Origin: an uncultured Clostridia bacterium
GTDB lineage: Bacteria > Bacillota > Clostridia > Oscillospirales > Acutalibacteraceae
Reading direction: 5' to 3'
NCBI GenBank assembly: GCA_944380885.1
Contig: CALWIZ010000023.1
Span: 1 to 39,038, forward strand
Length of the DNA stretch: 39,038 nucleotides
The notes beneath the pieces were generated by a model that saw only the letters and a list, made by a program, of their open reading frames with translations, was not told the DNA's origin and made no database searches. Below, one piece after another: positions 32,890 to 39,038 of the stretch; position 1 is the first letter of the stretch; each line of letters begins with the position of its first letter. The translations under genes were made by a program, and so were the position numbers.

Positions 32890-32984
32890 GTCCGTACATC
32901 TTAAAGCTAAACAAAAAACCTTAAGCTTTGGTATACAGGCAGTCCGTATTAAAGTAGTAAAATCGATACATCGCGTATACGGAC
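32885..32984 (-). promoter_or_regulatory. Attenuator control region with competing RNA pairings
   Basis: Three segments are seen on the minus strand. Segment 1 (GTCCGTAT, 32984-32977) pairs perfectly with segment 2 (ATACGGAC, 32949-32942). The stretch GGACTGCCTGTATA (32945-32932), overlapping segment 2, can instead pair with TGTACGGACAGCCC (32898-32885, segment 3) with two mismatches and two G-U pairs. A small stem (CTTAAGG 32925-32919 with CTTTAAG 32906-32900) folds inside it. Segment 3 shares five bases with the terminator stem, so antiterminator and terminator exclude each other. Ribosome stalling at the Phe/Tyr codons would favour the antiterminator; reaching the stop codon would mask segment 2 and let the terminator form. 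Confidence 0.75.
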
Positions 32985-32986
32985 AT
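32921..32986 (-). CDS. Phe/Tyr-rich leader peptide of the aromatic operon
   Basis: A 21-codon ORF inside the leader of the aromatic operon, ATG at 32986 and TAA at 32923-32921. The peptide contains five Tyr and two Phe, with a run of Arg-Phe-Tyr-Tyr-Phe at codons 8-12 (Phe/Tyr codons 32962-32951), and no Trp. AAGGAAAGGG ends 8 nt before the ATG, a reasonable ribosome site. It starts about 25 nt downstream of the expected transcript start. The residues match the operon's two amino-acid products, and the reading frame spans the segments of the attenuator. The peptide itself probably has no function; its translation would be the sensor. Confidence 0.8.
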   Translation of the reverse strand: MSVYAMYRFYYFNTDCLYTKA

Positions 32987-33017
32987 ATTGCCAACCCTTT
33001 CCTTAAAGTCTCTTATT

Positions 33018-33046
33018 ATTTTATAACATTATCGTTATTTTGTCAA
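33018..33046 (-). promoter_or_regulatory. Promoter of the aromatic amino-acid operon
   Basis: Minus strand: consensus TTGACA (33046-33041), 17-nt spacer, TAAAAT (33023-33018). It lies between the mreB stop and the leader peptide, so the aromatic operon has its own transcript with a leader of about 190 nt. Confidence 0.8.
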
Positions 33047-33078
33047 CAGAAAAATCTTTGCAATTCATATCCACACGC

Positions 33079-34101
33079 TTATTCAACAGCAAGCTCCTTG
33101 ATCGAGCGGAGCTGGTAATCGACGTTTTTGAGCAGCTGCGGATTTTTCAGCGCTACCGCCGCGCCCTTTACAACGCTGTGCGACGGATCATCCAGCATAT
33201 GAACCTCTATCCCGAGATATTTCTGAAGTCGCGCTTCCATTCCGCTCAACTGCGAGCCGCCTCCCGTAAGATACATACCGTCCTCGGTTATATCTGCGAC
33301 AAGATCAGGGTCTGTGCGGTTAAGCACCTGCCTTACCGCGTTGCAGATGGTTTCCACCGTTTCGTTAATAGCGTCAAAAACCTCGCCTGAGGATATTTCA
33401 AAACTTTCCGGCAGTCCTGAAAACACATTTCTTCCCTTTGCAACAATGGCAATTTCTATATCTCTTCTTACCGCGGAGCCCACTCTGATTTTTATCATTT
33501 CAGCGGTAAGGGGTCCTATTTCTATGTTATACTCCTTGCGGACATATCTTATTATCTGTGTGTCAAGGTCGGAAGAAGCGGTTTTAAACGATTCGCAGAC
33601 CGCTATTCCGCCGAGGGATATAACGGCGATATCGGTCGTGCCGGCTCCGATGTCCACAATAAGCGAGCCTCTCGGCTTTGAAAAATCAAGTCCGAGTCCG
33701 AAGGCGACCGCAAGCGGTCCCTCTATTACTGATATGTTCCTTCCTCCTGCCGACTCTACAACGTTTGAAAGCGAGTGATGCTGAAGCTCGGTAAGTCCCG
33801 CAGGAAGCGTAGCCATTATGCGCGGACGCATTATCCGGCTTCCGAACGCCTGCTGCATATAGTTTTTAAGCATTATTTCGGCTATATCGTAATCGGATAT
33901 TATACCGCGTTCAATCGGAAATACGCAGACAAGACTGTCCGGCGTTCTGCCTATCGTCTGCTTAGCCTTTTCGCCGAAATATACAGGCTCCCATGTCTCA
34001 CTGTCGACTGTGACGACATTAGGCAGTTCGAGAACAACCTTTGAGCTTGAGAATATAACCGTTTTTGAAGAACCTAAATCTATTCCTATATCTGTCGCCA
34101 T
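33079..34101 (-). CDS. mreB: MreB-family actin-like rod-shape protein
   Basis: Bacterial actin homologue that guides lateral cell-wall synthesis at the inner face of the membrane. The 340-residue protein has the ATPase phosphate-1 loop (IGIDLGSSKTVIFS), connect-1 and phosphate-2 region (GSLIVDIGAGTTDIAVISLGG) and the adenosine loop (GMYLTGGGSQLSGM). IEGPLAVAFGLGLD is typical of MreB/Mbl. mreC and mreD do not follow; the gene is the last of a recD2-comF-mreB run, which suggests an Mbl-like or secondary copy. GGAAGGA precedes the ATG. Confidence 0.92.
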   Translation of the reverse strand: MATDIGIDLGSSKTVIFSSSKVVLELPNVVTVDSETWEPVYFGEKAKQTIGRTPDSLVCVFPIERGIISDYDIAEIMLKNYMQQAFGSRIMRPRIMATLPAGLTELQHHSLSNVVESAGGRNISVIEGPLAVAFGLGLDFSKPRGSLIVDIGAGTTDIAVISLGGIAVCESFKTASSDLDTQIIRYVRKEYNIEIGPLTAEMIKIRVGSAVRRDIEIAIVAKGRNVFSGLPESFEISSGEVFDAINETVETICNAVRQVLNRTDPDLVADITEDGMYLTGGGSQLSGMEARLQKYLGIEVHMLDDPSHSVVKGAAVALKNPQLLKNVDYQLRSIKELAVE

Positions 34102-34165
34102 AACATTCCTTCCGAAAAATCATATTTTATAATATTTTATCATATCCGCGCGCGTTTTACCAGCA

Positions 34166-34867
34166 CTATTTCTTTTTCTTACTGCCCGATATAAGAGCGG
34201 TAACGCAGTAAACACCGTCGGCACCCGCTGCAAGAAGCTGCTTTGCGCAGGCGTCAAGCGTTGCGCCGGTGGTTTTTATATCATCGACAAGCAGAAGCAC
34301 CTTGCCGGAAAGGTCGCACTTAGCGCTGTAAAGACCTTTCACATTTTTGAAACGCTGCTTTTCATTCAGGTTATGCTGCGAAACGCCCGACCTATTGCAG
34401 CAAAGCAGATCATACACCGGAAGTCTTAACAGCTTTGCAACACCCTCCGCAAGAATCCGGCTTTGATTATAGCCGCGCACAAGGCGGTTCTTAAAGTGCA
34501 TAGGCACAAAACATACTCCGTCAAATTTTATGTCCCGGTATTCGTTCTTTACGCAGAAAGCCATATTCTTTGCGAAAAATCCGGCTGACGACAGCTTTCT
34601 GCGGAATTTGAAACGGTGCATCGCCTTTCTGACAATTCCGTTGTTTTTAAACGGAGCTACACATCCATCAAAATGAAAGACATGCTTTTTGCACTGACAA
34701 AGCTTTTTGTCAAGACCGCAGCGTATACATCTTACCGTCGGATCGCACCGATCGATCATTTCGTGACAGTAATCGCACAGCTCGTCCTCCGCACCGGTAA
34801 TCGTTCCGCAGCACGGACAGGTGTACGGATGCAGAACCGAACTAATAAGAGATAAAGCCGTTGACAA
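34166..34867 (-). CDS. comF: ComF-family phosphoribosyltransferase-like protein
   Basis: A 233-residue ComF homologue. The N-terminal part is a zinc-finger-like region with paired cysteines (CPCCG, CDYC, CIRC, CQC), and the C-terminal part is a phosphoribosyltransferase fold with the PRPP motif VLLLVDDIKTTGATLDAC. In naturally competent bacteria ComF helps DNA uptake or processing of incoming single strands. Many non-competent Clostridia keep it next to DNA helicase genes, as here with recD2. Translation starts at TTG, 9 nt after a strong AGGAGG, and overlaps the recD2 end by 26 nt. Confidence 0.9.
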   Translation of the reverse strand: MSTALSLISSVLHPYTCPCCGTITGAEDELCDYCHEMIDRCDPTVRCIRCGLDKKLCQCKKHVFHFDGCVAPFKNNGIVRKAMHRFKFRRKLSSAGFFAKNMAFCVKNEYRDIKFDGVCFVPMHFKNRLVRGYNQSRILAEGVAKLLRLPVYDLLCCNRSGVSQHNLNEKQRFKNVKGLYSAKCDLSGKVLLLVDDIKTTGATLDACAKQLLAAGADGVYCVTALISGSKKKK

Positions 34868-37082
34868 CGGAGCCGCCCTCCTTTAAAAACTGTCCGAGCA
34901 GAGTATACCTGAGAGTTTTCCGGTCGTTTGCCGCCATCTCATTCCAGACTGCCTCGCTTCCTACCGCTACAAGCAGCTTTTTAGCCCTTGTCACCGCGGT
35001 ATAAAGCAGATTTCTGTATTTCAGTTTTGACGGAACGTCAAAAAGCGGAAGCACCACGCAGTCGTATTCACTGCCCTGACTTTTATGCACCGTAACCGCA
35101 TACGCCTGCTCAAGCTGCGACAGGTCTTCCGAAAAGTAGGTCACGACACGGTCGTCATACCTGACCTTCAATATGCCGCCGCGGCGGTCAATATCCGTTA
35201 TGTAGCCCACATCGCCGTTGAATACTCCCGTTCCGTATTCTCCGTTATCCTTCCTGTACTGCAAATCATAATTATTTTTGACCTGCATCACCTTATCGCC
35301 TTCGCGGAAAAATATTCCCTTAAACGGAAGCTGCGGCTTATCTGAGGTATGGGGGTTAAGCGCGCTCTGGAGCATATTGTTAAGATTTACTGTGCCGGTT
35401 TCAAGCAATCTTGACGGGCAGAGCACCTGAATATCTTTTACCGGGTCAAAACCGTAAGCCGCTGGAAGCCGCTCGCAGACAAGCTCAAGCACTGTACGGC
35501 TTACGGAATACCTGTCGTTTCTGTGCATAAAGAAGCAGTCAGACTCCTTGGCGGTAAAATCGGGCTTTGTACCGTTGATTATGGCATGAGCGTTTGTGAT
35601 AATACGGCTCCTGCCCGCCTGCCTGAAAACCTTTTTAAGACGAATCGACGGAAAAATTCCCGATGTCAGTATATCGTTGAGCAGATTGCCCGCTCCGATA
35701 GAGGGAAGCTGGTCGGAATCGCCTACGAGTATTATACGGCAGGAAAGTCTTAAAGCCTTAAGAAGACTGTCAAAAAGCAAAACATCAATCATTGACGACT
35801 CATCTACTATTATAACATCACAGTTTAAAGGATTTTTTTCATTTCTTGAAAAGTGCTGCTCCTCGCCCTCTCCCCACTCGACCTCGAGAAGCCTGTGTAT
35901 TGTTTTGGCTTCTCTGCCGGTAAGCTCGGTCATACGCTTTGCCGCTCTGCCGGTCGGCGCCGCAAGCTCAATTTCAAGGTCTCGGTTCTCGAACAGCTTG
36001 ATTATAGCATTCAATGTGGTGGTCTTGCCGGTTCCCGGCCCTCCGGTCAGCACAAGCACGCCGCCCTCAAACGCCTCAAAAATAGCCTTGCGCTGAAGCT
36101 CCTCGAATTTTATTCCGAGCTTATGCTCAACATGGTCTATCTCAAGAGAGTCAACCGTCACCGCATTACTTATATACTGCTTTACCGAAATAAGTCTCGC
36201 AGCTATATGTTCTTCCGCCGAATAATACGCCGGTATTGAGTAAAAAACCGTTCCGTCTATTGTTTTGCGGCATAATCTGAAGCAGTCCGCAAGTCGCTCA
36301 CAGCACAGCTTTGCAGACTCCTCATTACACTCAAGAAGCCTTGCCGCAACCTCAGTCAGCTTGTTTTCCGGAAGACAGGTATGGCCGTTGGCCAGATTTT
36401 TGCGCAATACATATTCAATTCCGGCAGAAATTCTCATATCGCTTTCCATATCAAATGACATATCACGCGCAATATCTTCCGCCACTTCGAACCTTAAATC
36501 GACGCCCTCCTCACAAAGAGCATATGGATTGCTTTTTATAATCTCCTTAGCCCTCGTGCCGAAATGCCTGAAAATCAAAAGACATTTATCGGGCGAGACA
36601 CCGTATTTTGAGAGCATAAGCATTATATCCCTTACGCCGTACTGCTTCGCATATTCCTCGGATATTGCTTTTGCCTTTGAAAGCGAAATACCCTTAAGAG
36701 CCGAAAGACGCTCAGGCTCGTTCTGTATAACATCAAGCGATTCCGCACCGAATTTTTCGACTATGCGCTGAGCAGTCGCCGGCCCTATTCCCTTTATAGC
36801 TCCTGAAGAAAGATATTTCAGTATCGCCGCGGCGTTCTGCGGAGTTTTCCTTTCAAAACCCTCCGCCCTGAACTGTCTTCCGTAGGAAGCATGAAATGTA
36901 TACTCTCCGTAAAAAACCGCGGAATCACCCTCAGAAAGAAAAGGCATAATTCCGACTACCGTCACCGGCTCGTCTTCCGCTTTTATTTCAGCCACAGTAT
37001 AACCGTTAGAGTCGTTTCTGTATGTTATTTTTTCCACGGTTCCGCTTATTTCAGCGGGTGTACCTGATATGGAATCCTGCAT
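34842..37082 (-). CDS. recD2: RecD2-type DNA helicase
   Basis: ATP-dependent 5'-3' DNA helicase of the RecBC-independent RecD2 group, linked to repair and fork maintenance. The 746 residues include an N-terminal OB-like part, helix-hairpin-helix motifs (IKGIGPATAQRIVEKFG, LSALKGISLSKAKAI), Walker A at residues 347-355 (GGPGTGKTT), Walker B (VIIVDESSMID), motif III (ILVGDSDQLPSIGAGNLL) and C-terminal motifs V and VI (AVTVHKSQGSEYD, LLYTAVTRAKKLL). Length and order match the family. It starts 20 nt after the small membrane-anchored gene; the ribosome site is weak, so the start is slightly uncertain. Confidence 0.95.
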   Translation of the reverse strand: MQDSISGTPAEISGTVEKITYRNDSNGYTVAEIKAEDEPVTVVGIMPFLSEGDSAVFYGEYTFHASYGRQFRAEGFERKTPQNAAAILKYLSSGAIKGIGPATAQRIVEKFGAESLDVIQNEPERLSALKGISLSKAKAISEEYAKQYGVRDIMLMLSKYGVSPDKCLLIFRHFGTRAKEIIKSNPYALCEEGVDLRFEVAEDIARDMSFDMESDMRISAGIEYVLRKNLANGHTCLPENKLTEVAARLLECNEESAKLCCERLADCFRLCRKTIDGTVFYSIPAYYSAEEHIAARLISVKQYISNAVTVDSLEIDHVEHKLGIKFEELQRKAIFEAFEGGVLVLTGGPGTGKTTTLNAIIKLFENRDLEIELAAPTGRAAKRMTELTGREAKTIHRLLEVEWGEGEEQHFSRNEKNPLNCDVIIVDESSMIDVLLFDSLLKALRLSCRIILVGDSDQLPSIGAGNLLNDILTSGIFPSIRLKKVFRQAGRSRIITNAHAIINGTKPDFTAKESDCFFMHRNDRYSVSRTVLELVCERLPAAYGFDPVKDIQVLCPSRLLETGTVNLNNMLQSALNPHTSDKPQLPFKGIFFREGDKVMQVKNNYDLQYRKDNGEYGTGVFNGDVGYITDIDRRGGILKVRYDDRVVTYFSEDLSQLEQAYAVTVHKSQGSEYDCVVLPLFDVPSKLKYRNLLYTAVTRAKKLLVAVGSEAVWNEMAANDRKTLRYTLLGQFLKEGGSVVNGFISY

Positions 37083-37102
37083 CCGAAAAATCCGTCCAGT
37101 CC

Positions 37103-37456
37103 TTATTTTTTTTCAATATTATCCGGAGGTGTAAGAGCCTCCGGCAGCTTATCGGCTGATAAGTATAACGCTCCGCACTGCATAGCGGTATATCTGCATT
37201 CACTTTCCTGTCCGGCAGAAATACCGTTATTCACAGCTATAATCCTGTCCGAATAAGCGCTGCCGTGCCATTTTTTCTGTTCCGCCGCGAACCTTATCTG
37301 TCCGGCAGGATCATTTCCGGAAAGAAAAATTACCGTGTATGTAAACGGCTTTTTACCGCTAAGCATCAGCTTGAGCCGTATACCGTGCATAAGCTCTGCC
37401 AGTCCGAACAGCGCAAAACACAGCCCGAGCGCTATAATAATATATTCAGCAATCAT
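37103..37456 (-). CDS. Small membrane-anchored protein of unknown function
   Basis: I do not recognise this 117-residue protein. One N-terminal hydrophobic helix (IAEYIIIALGLCFALFGLAELM) precedes a soluble part of about 90 residues containing YTVIFLSGNDPAGQIRFAAEQ and DRIIAVNNGIS, which looks like a small alpha/beta domain. There is no catalytic signature. ATG 37456 with GGAGG 8 nt upstream is chosen; the in-frame GTG at 37465 falls inside the ribosome site. It is first in the run with recD2, comF and mreB and has a promoter directly in front. Confidence 0.7.
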   Translation of the reverse strand: MIAEYIIIALGLCFALFGLAELMHGIRLKLMLSGKKPFTYTVIFLSGNDPAGQIRFAAEQKKWHGSAYSDRIIAVNNGISAGQESECRYTAMQCGALYLSADKLPEALTPPDNIEKK

Positions 37457-37476
37457 TCTGAACACCTCCGTACCAT

Positions 37477-37506
37477 ATTATATGCCGGATAAGTCAGATG
37501 TGCCAA
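37477..37506 (-). promoter_or_regulatory. Promoter of the recD2-comF-mreB run
   Basis: Minus strand: TTGGCA (37506-37501), 18-nt spacer, consensus TATAAT (37482-37477). Transcription would start only about 14 nt before the ATG at 37456. Confidence 0.6.
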
Positions 37507-37516
37507 AATATCCCTG

Positions 37517-37560
37517 AAATTCAAAATAAAGGGCTTATTTAAGCCCTTTATTTTGAATTT
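37517..37560. terminator. 20-bp perfect hairpin terminator after ybbR
   Basis: Bases 37517-37536 and 37541-37560 are perfect reverse complements with a 4-nt ATTT loop. The core is AAAGGGCTT/AAGCCCTTT with AT-rich outer arms. It reaches into the ybbR stop codon (37559-37561). It ends the cdaA-ybbR transcript and separates it from the next promoter. Confidence 0.9.
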
Positions 37561-38836
37561 ATTGAATTTTAACGGTTGTGCTGTAAGAGCCGACCTGCCA
37601 TATATTATTGTATTCGTCGCACCTTACTGTGACAAATACTGTGTGTTCCCCTGCCGCCATATCGGTAAGATCAGTCTCTGCGTAAAGCATACCGGCTGTC
37701 AGCTTATTGATGACCGAGCGCGGTCCGCATATTTTCACATTTCTGATGACAGCGCCGGAGCTTGCATTGAGTCCTGAAGAAAGTCCCTTATATTTAATTT
37801 CCGATACCGTAAATGAGCGCTCAGAATAATCCGAAAGATCAACCGTAACCGTAAAATGTTCGATTGAATCAAGAAGTCTTACTCCTTCAGGCAGCTTAGG
37901 CGAAACATCAAAGCTGTAAGACGTTTTTGACACAGTTGTTATATCTATCGCCGACAGTGTGACCTGTGTTATCTTGTCGATTGCGTCCGGCGTACCTATT
38001 ACGGTAACTGTTCCGTGATTGACCTTATAAGAAATACTGCTCTTTGAAAATCCGCTCGGAAGATTTGAAAAATCCGCCACAACCGGCACCGATTTACTCT
38101 TTGATATTGGTACCGTAACCTTAACGGCGGACTCGCTCAGAGTAAGGACAGAGGCATCAATTTGCTCGCCGTTTTCATCAAAAAGCTGAATTTCCGCGTC
38201 AAAAGTAGTGCTTTCGCTCAGGGTTTCATTGACTTCGGCATACGCAACAACGGAATCTATTGTATTTATTACAGTTCTTGGACCCTTGATTGTAATAGTA
38301 TCGCTTTCGGTACCGCTCACAACAGCCGTTTCGGCAATCAAACCTTCCGCAGCGCTGGCACCCTCGGCTCTCGCCTTTATAGTAAATTCCTTTGTGTCAA
38401 CATAATCCAAAGTGACATTTACCGTTGACGGTGAAATGCTGATAAACTCGTAATCCGATACTACCGTGTTCCTGCCGCCCGAAACCTCAAGCTGATATTC
38501 GCCCGGAGCGTTTATTGCGGCGGCTGAAGCGTAAACATAAATATCGTCAGACTGAAGGGCCGACACAACATAACGGGGGCCCTTGATTGTCACAGCAAAT
38601 TTCTGGGAAGATATATCCCCTATAATTTCCATACCGTTTTCTGCCGCAAAGGTGTTTTCAAGGTTAATAGTTACAGGAACATCGGTAAAAGTCCTGTCCG
38701 CATCCGGATTCTGGTTTATCATAATAATAAGCCAGAAAATAAATGCGGCTATAAGCGAAAACGGAATGGTGAAACGCTTATTGTAAAGCAGCTTTCTGAG
38801 CGAAAGACTATTTGGAATTTTTATTTTCCACTTCAT
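37559..38836 (-). CDS. cdaR: YbbR-domain protein, CdaA regulator
   Basis: CdaR/YbbR partners the membrane diadenylate cyclase CdaA and tunes c-di-AMP synthesis from outside the cell. The 425-residue protein has a basic cytoplasmic N-terminus, one membrane helix (FSLIAAFIFWLIIMI) and an extracellular region of four YbbR repeats. Each repeat can be located by a GP-R-x-V-like landmark: IKGPRYVVSAL, IKGPRTVINTI, VIGTPDAIDKI and ICGPRSVINKL. The start overlaps the end of cdaA by 29 nt with only a weak ribosome site, so translation is probably coupled. glmM, often third in this operon, is absent; a terminator follows at once. Confidence 0.92.
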   Translation of the reverse strand: MKWKIKIPNSLSLRKLLYNKRFTIPFSLIAAFIFWLIIMINQNPDADRTFTDVPVTINLENTFAAENGMEIIGDISSQKFAVTIKGPRYVVSALQSDDIYVYASAAAINAPGEYQLEVSGGRNTVVSDYEFISISPSTVNVTLDYVDTKEFTIKARAEGASAAEGLIAETAVVSGTESDTITIKGPRTVINTIDSVVAYAEVNETLSESTTFDAEIQLFDENGEQIDASVLTLSESAVKVTVPISKSKSVPVVADFSNLPSGFSKSSISYKVNHGTVTVIGTPDAIDKITQVTLSAIDITTVSKTSYSFDVSPKLPEGVRLLDSIEHFTVTVDLSDYSERSFTVSEIKYKGLSSGLNASSGAVIRNVKICGPRSVINKLTAGMLYAETDLTDMAAGEHTVFVTVRCDEYNNIWQVGSYSTTVKIQ

Positions 38837-39038
38837 CGGTTTCAGCAGCGTCCTTTCCGTTTGCTTTTTTAAATGGATTCATATTTTTTATCGCGTCTAT
38901 AAAAGTATTTCCTGATTCGGTTTTATTGCTGTCAATAAGCAGACGCCGAAGCTCTGCGCAAGCCGAAATACCGTTATAGTTTCTTTTTATCTGACCGTTG
39001 GTAACTATTGAAATGTTGCCCGTTTCCTCTGAAACGAC
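38808..39038 (-). CDS. cdaA: Diadenylate cyclase CdaA, C-terminal fragment
   Basis: The right edge cuts this gene; the last 76 codons are present, with the stop at 38810-38808. The peptide starts VVSEETGNISIVTNGQIKRN, which matches the end of the DisA_N/CdaA cyclase domain, where SEETG is conserved. An acidic and lysine-rich tail without clear structure follows. The frame is open to the window end and the next gene is ybbR, its usual partner, so the call is secure although the catalytic DGA and RHR motifs lie outside the window. Confidence 0.88.
   Translation of the reverse strand, partial: VVSEETGNISIVTNGQIKRNYNGISACAELRRLLIDSNKTESGNTFIDAIKNMNPFKKANGKDAAETDEVENKNSK

Noticed and set aside
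32820..33011. T-box riboswitch in the aromatic operon leader
   Set aside because: The leader lacks the conserved T-box core sequence and a recognisable specifier hairpin; the coding run of aromatic codons and the competing stems fit translation-coupled attenuation better.

Overview
The window looks like the chromosome of a low-to-mid GC Gram-positive anaerobe of the class Clostridia, probably a gut Oscillospiraceae/Ruminococcaceae-type organism. The grounds are AGGAGG-type ribosome sites, sigma-A-like promoters, a CdaA-YbbR pair, RecD2, the SDR type of fructuronate reductase and several tightly packed, overlapping operons. This placement is inference from gene content; no rRNA marker is present. 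There are 37 protein genes, one of them cut by the right edge, plus one leader-peptide ORF. I see no tRNA, rRNA, CRISPR array or insertion sequence, and no gene-free stretch longer than about 260 bases.

Layout. 1-2014: a structured, promoter-driven leftward element, then uvrC (minus). 2120-6671 (plus): a lipoprotein with an Ada-like zinc motif, then an operon of polar amino-acid ABC transporter (three genes), YerC/TrpR-like protein, metF and a free-standing MetH reactivation domain. 6732-13956 (minus): a seven-gene hexuronate operon, uxaC-uxuA-uxuB(SDR), followed by two AP-endonuclease-2-fold TIM barrels and two 391-residue Gfo/Idh/MocA oxidoreductases. A divergent AraC-type regulator follows at 14075. 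14984-17377: metH without its reactivation domain. 17422-18741 (minus): a GDSL hydrolase and a membrane protein. 18855-23101 (plus): trmL, then the glycolytic run pgk-tpiA-gpmI.

23190-32820 (minus) is a ten-gene aromatic amino-acid operon: aminotransferase, pheA, aroB, aroC, aroE-aroK fusion, aroQ, aroA, tyrA, DAHP synthase and a YbgC-like thioesterase. It holds every step from DAHP to phenylalanine and tyrosine, and most junctions overlap by 1-20 nt. In front of it (32838-33046) I find a promoter, a 21-codon ORF rich in Phe/Tyr codons (a run of Phe-Tyr-Tyr-Phe), mutually exclusive RNA pairings and an intrinsic terminator. This has the architecture of a ribosome-mediated attenuator, and I regard it as the most interesting element of the window because T-box or protein-based control is the usual mode in Firmicutes. 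33079-37456 (minus): mreB, comF, recD2 and a small membrane-anchored protein. 37559-39038 (minus): ybbR/cdaR and the 3' end of cdaA.

Methionine synthase is split between two loci about 8 kb apart, with metF beside the reactivation module. The AraC regulator probably controls the uronate operon.
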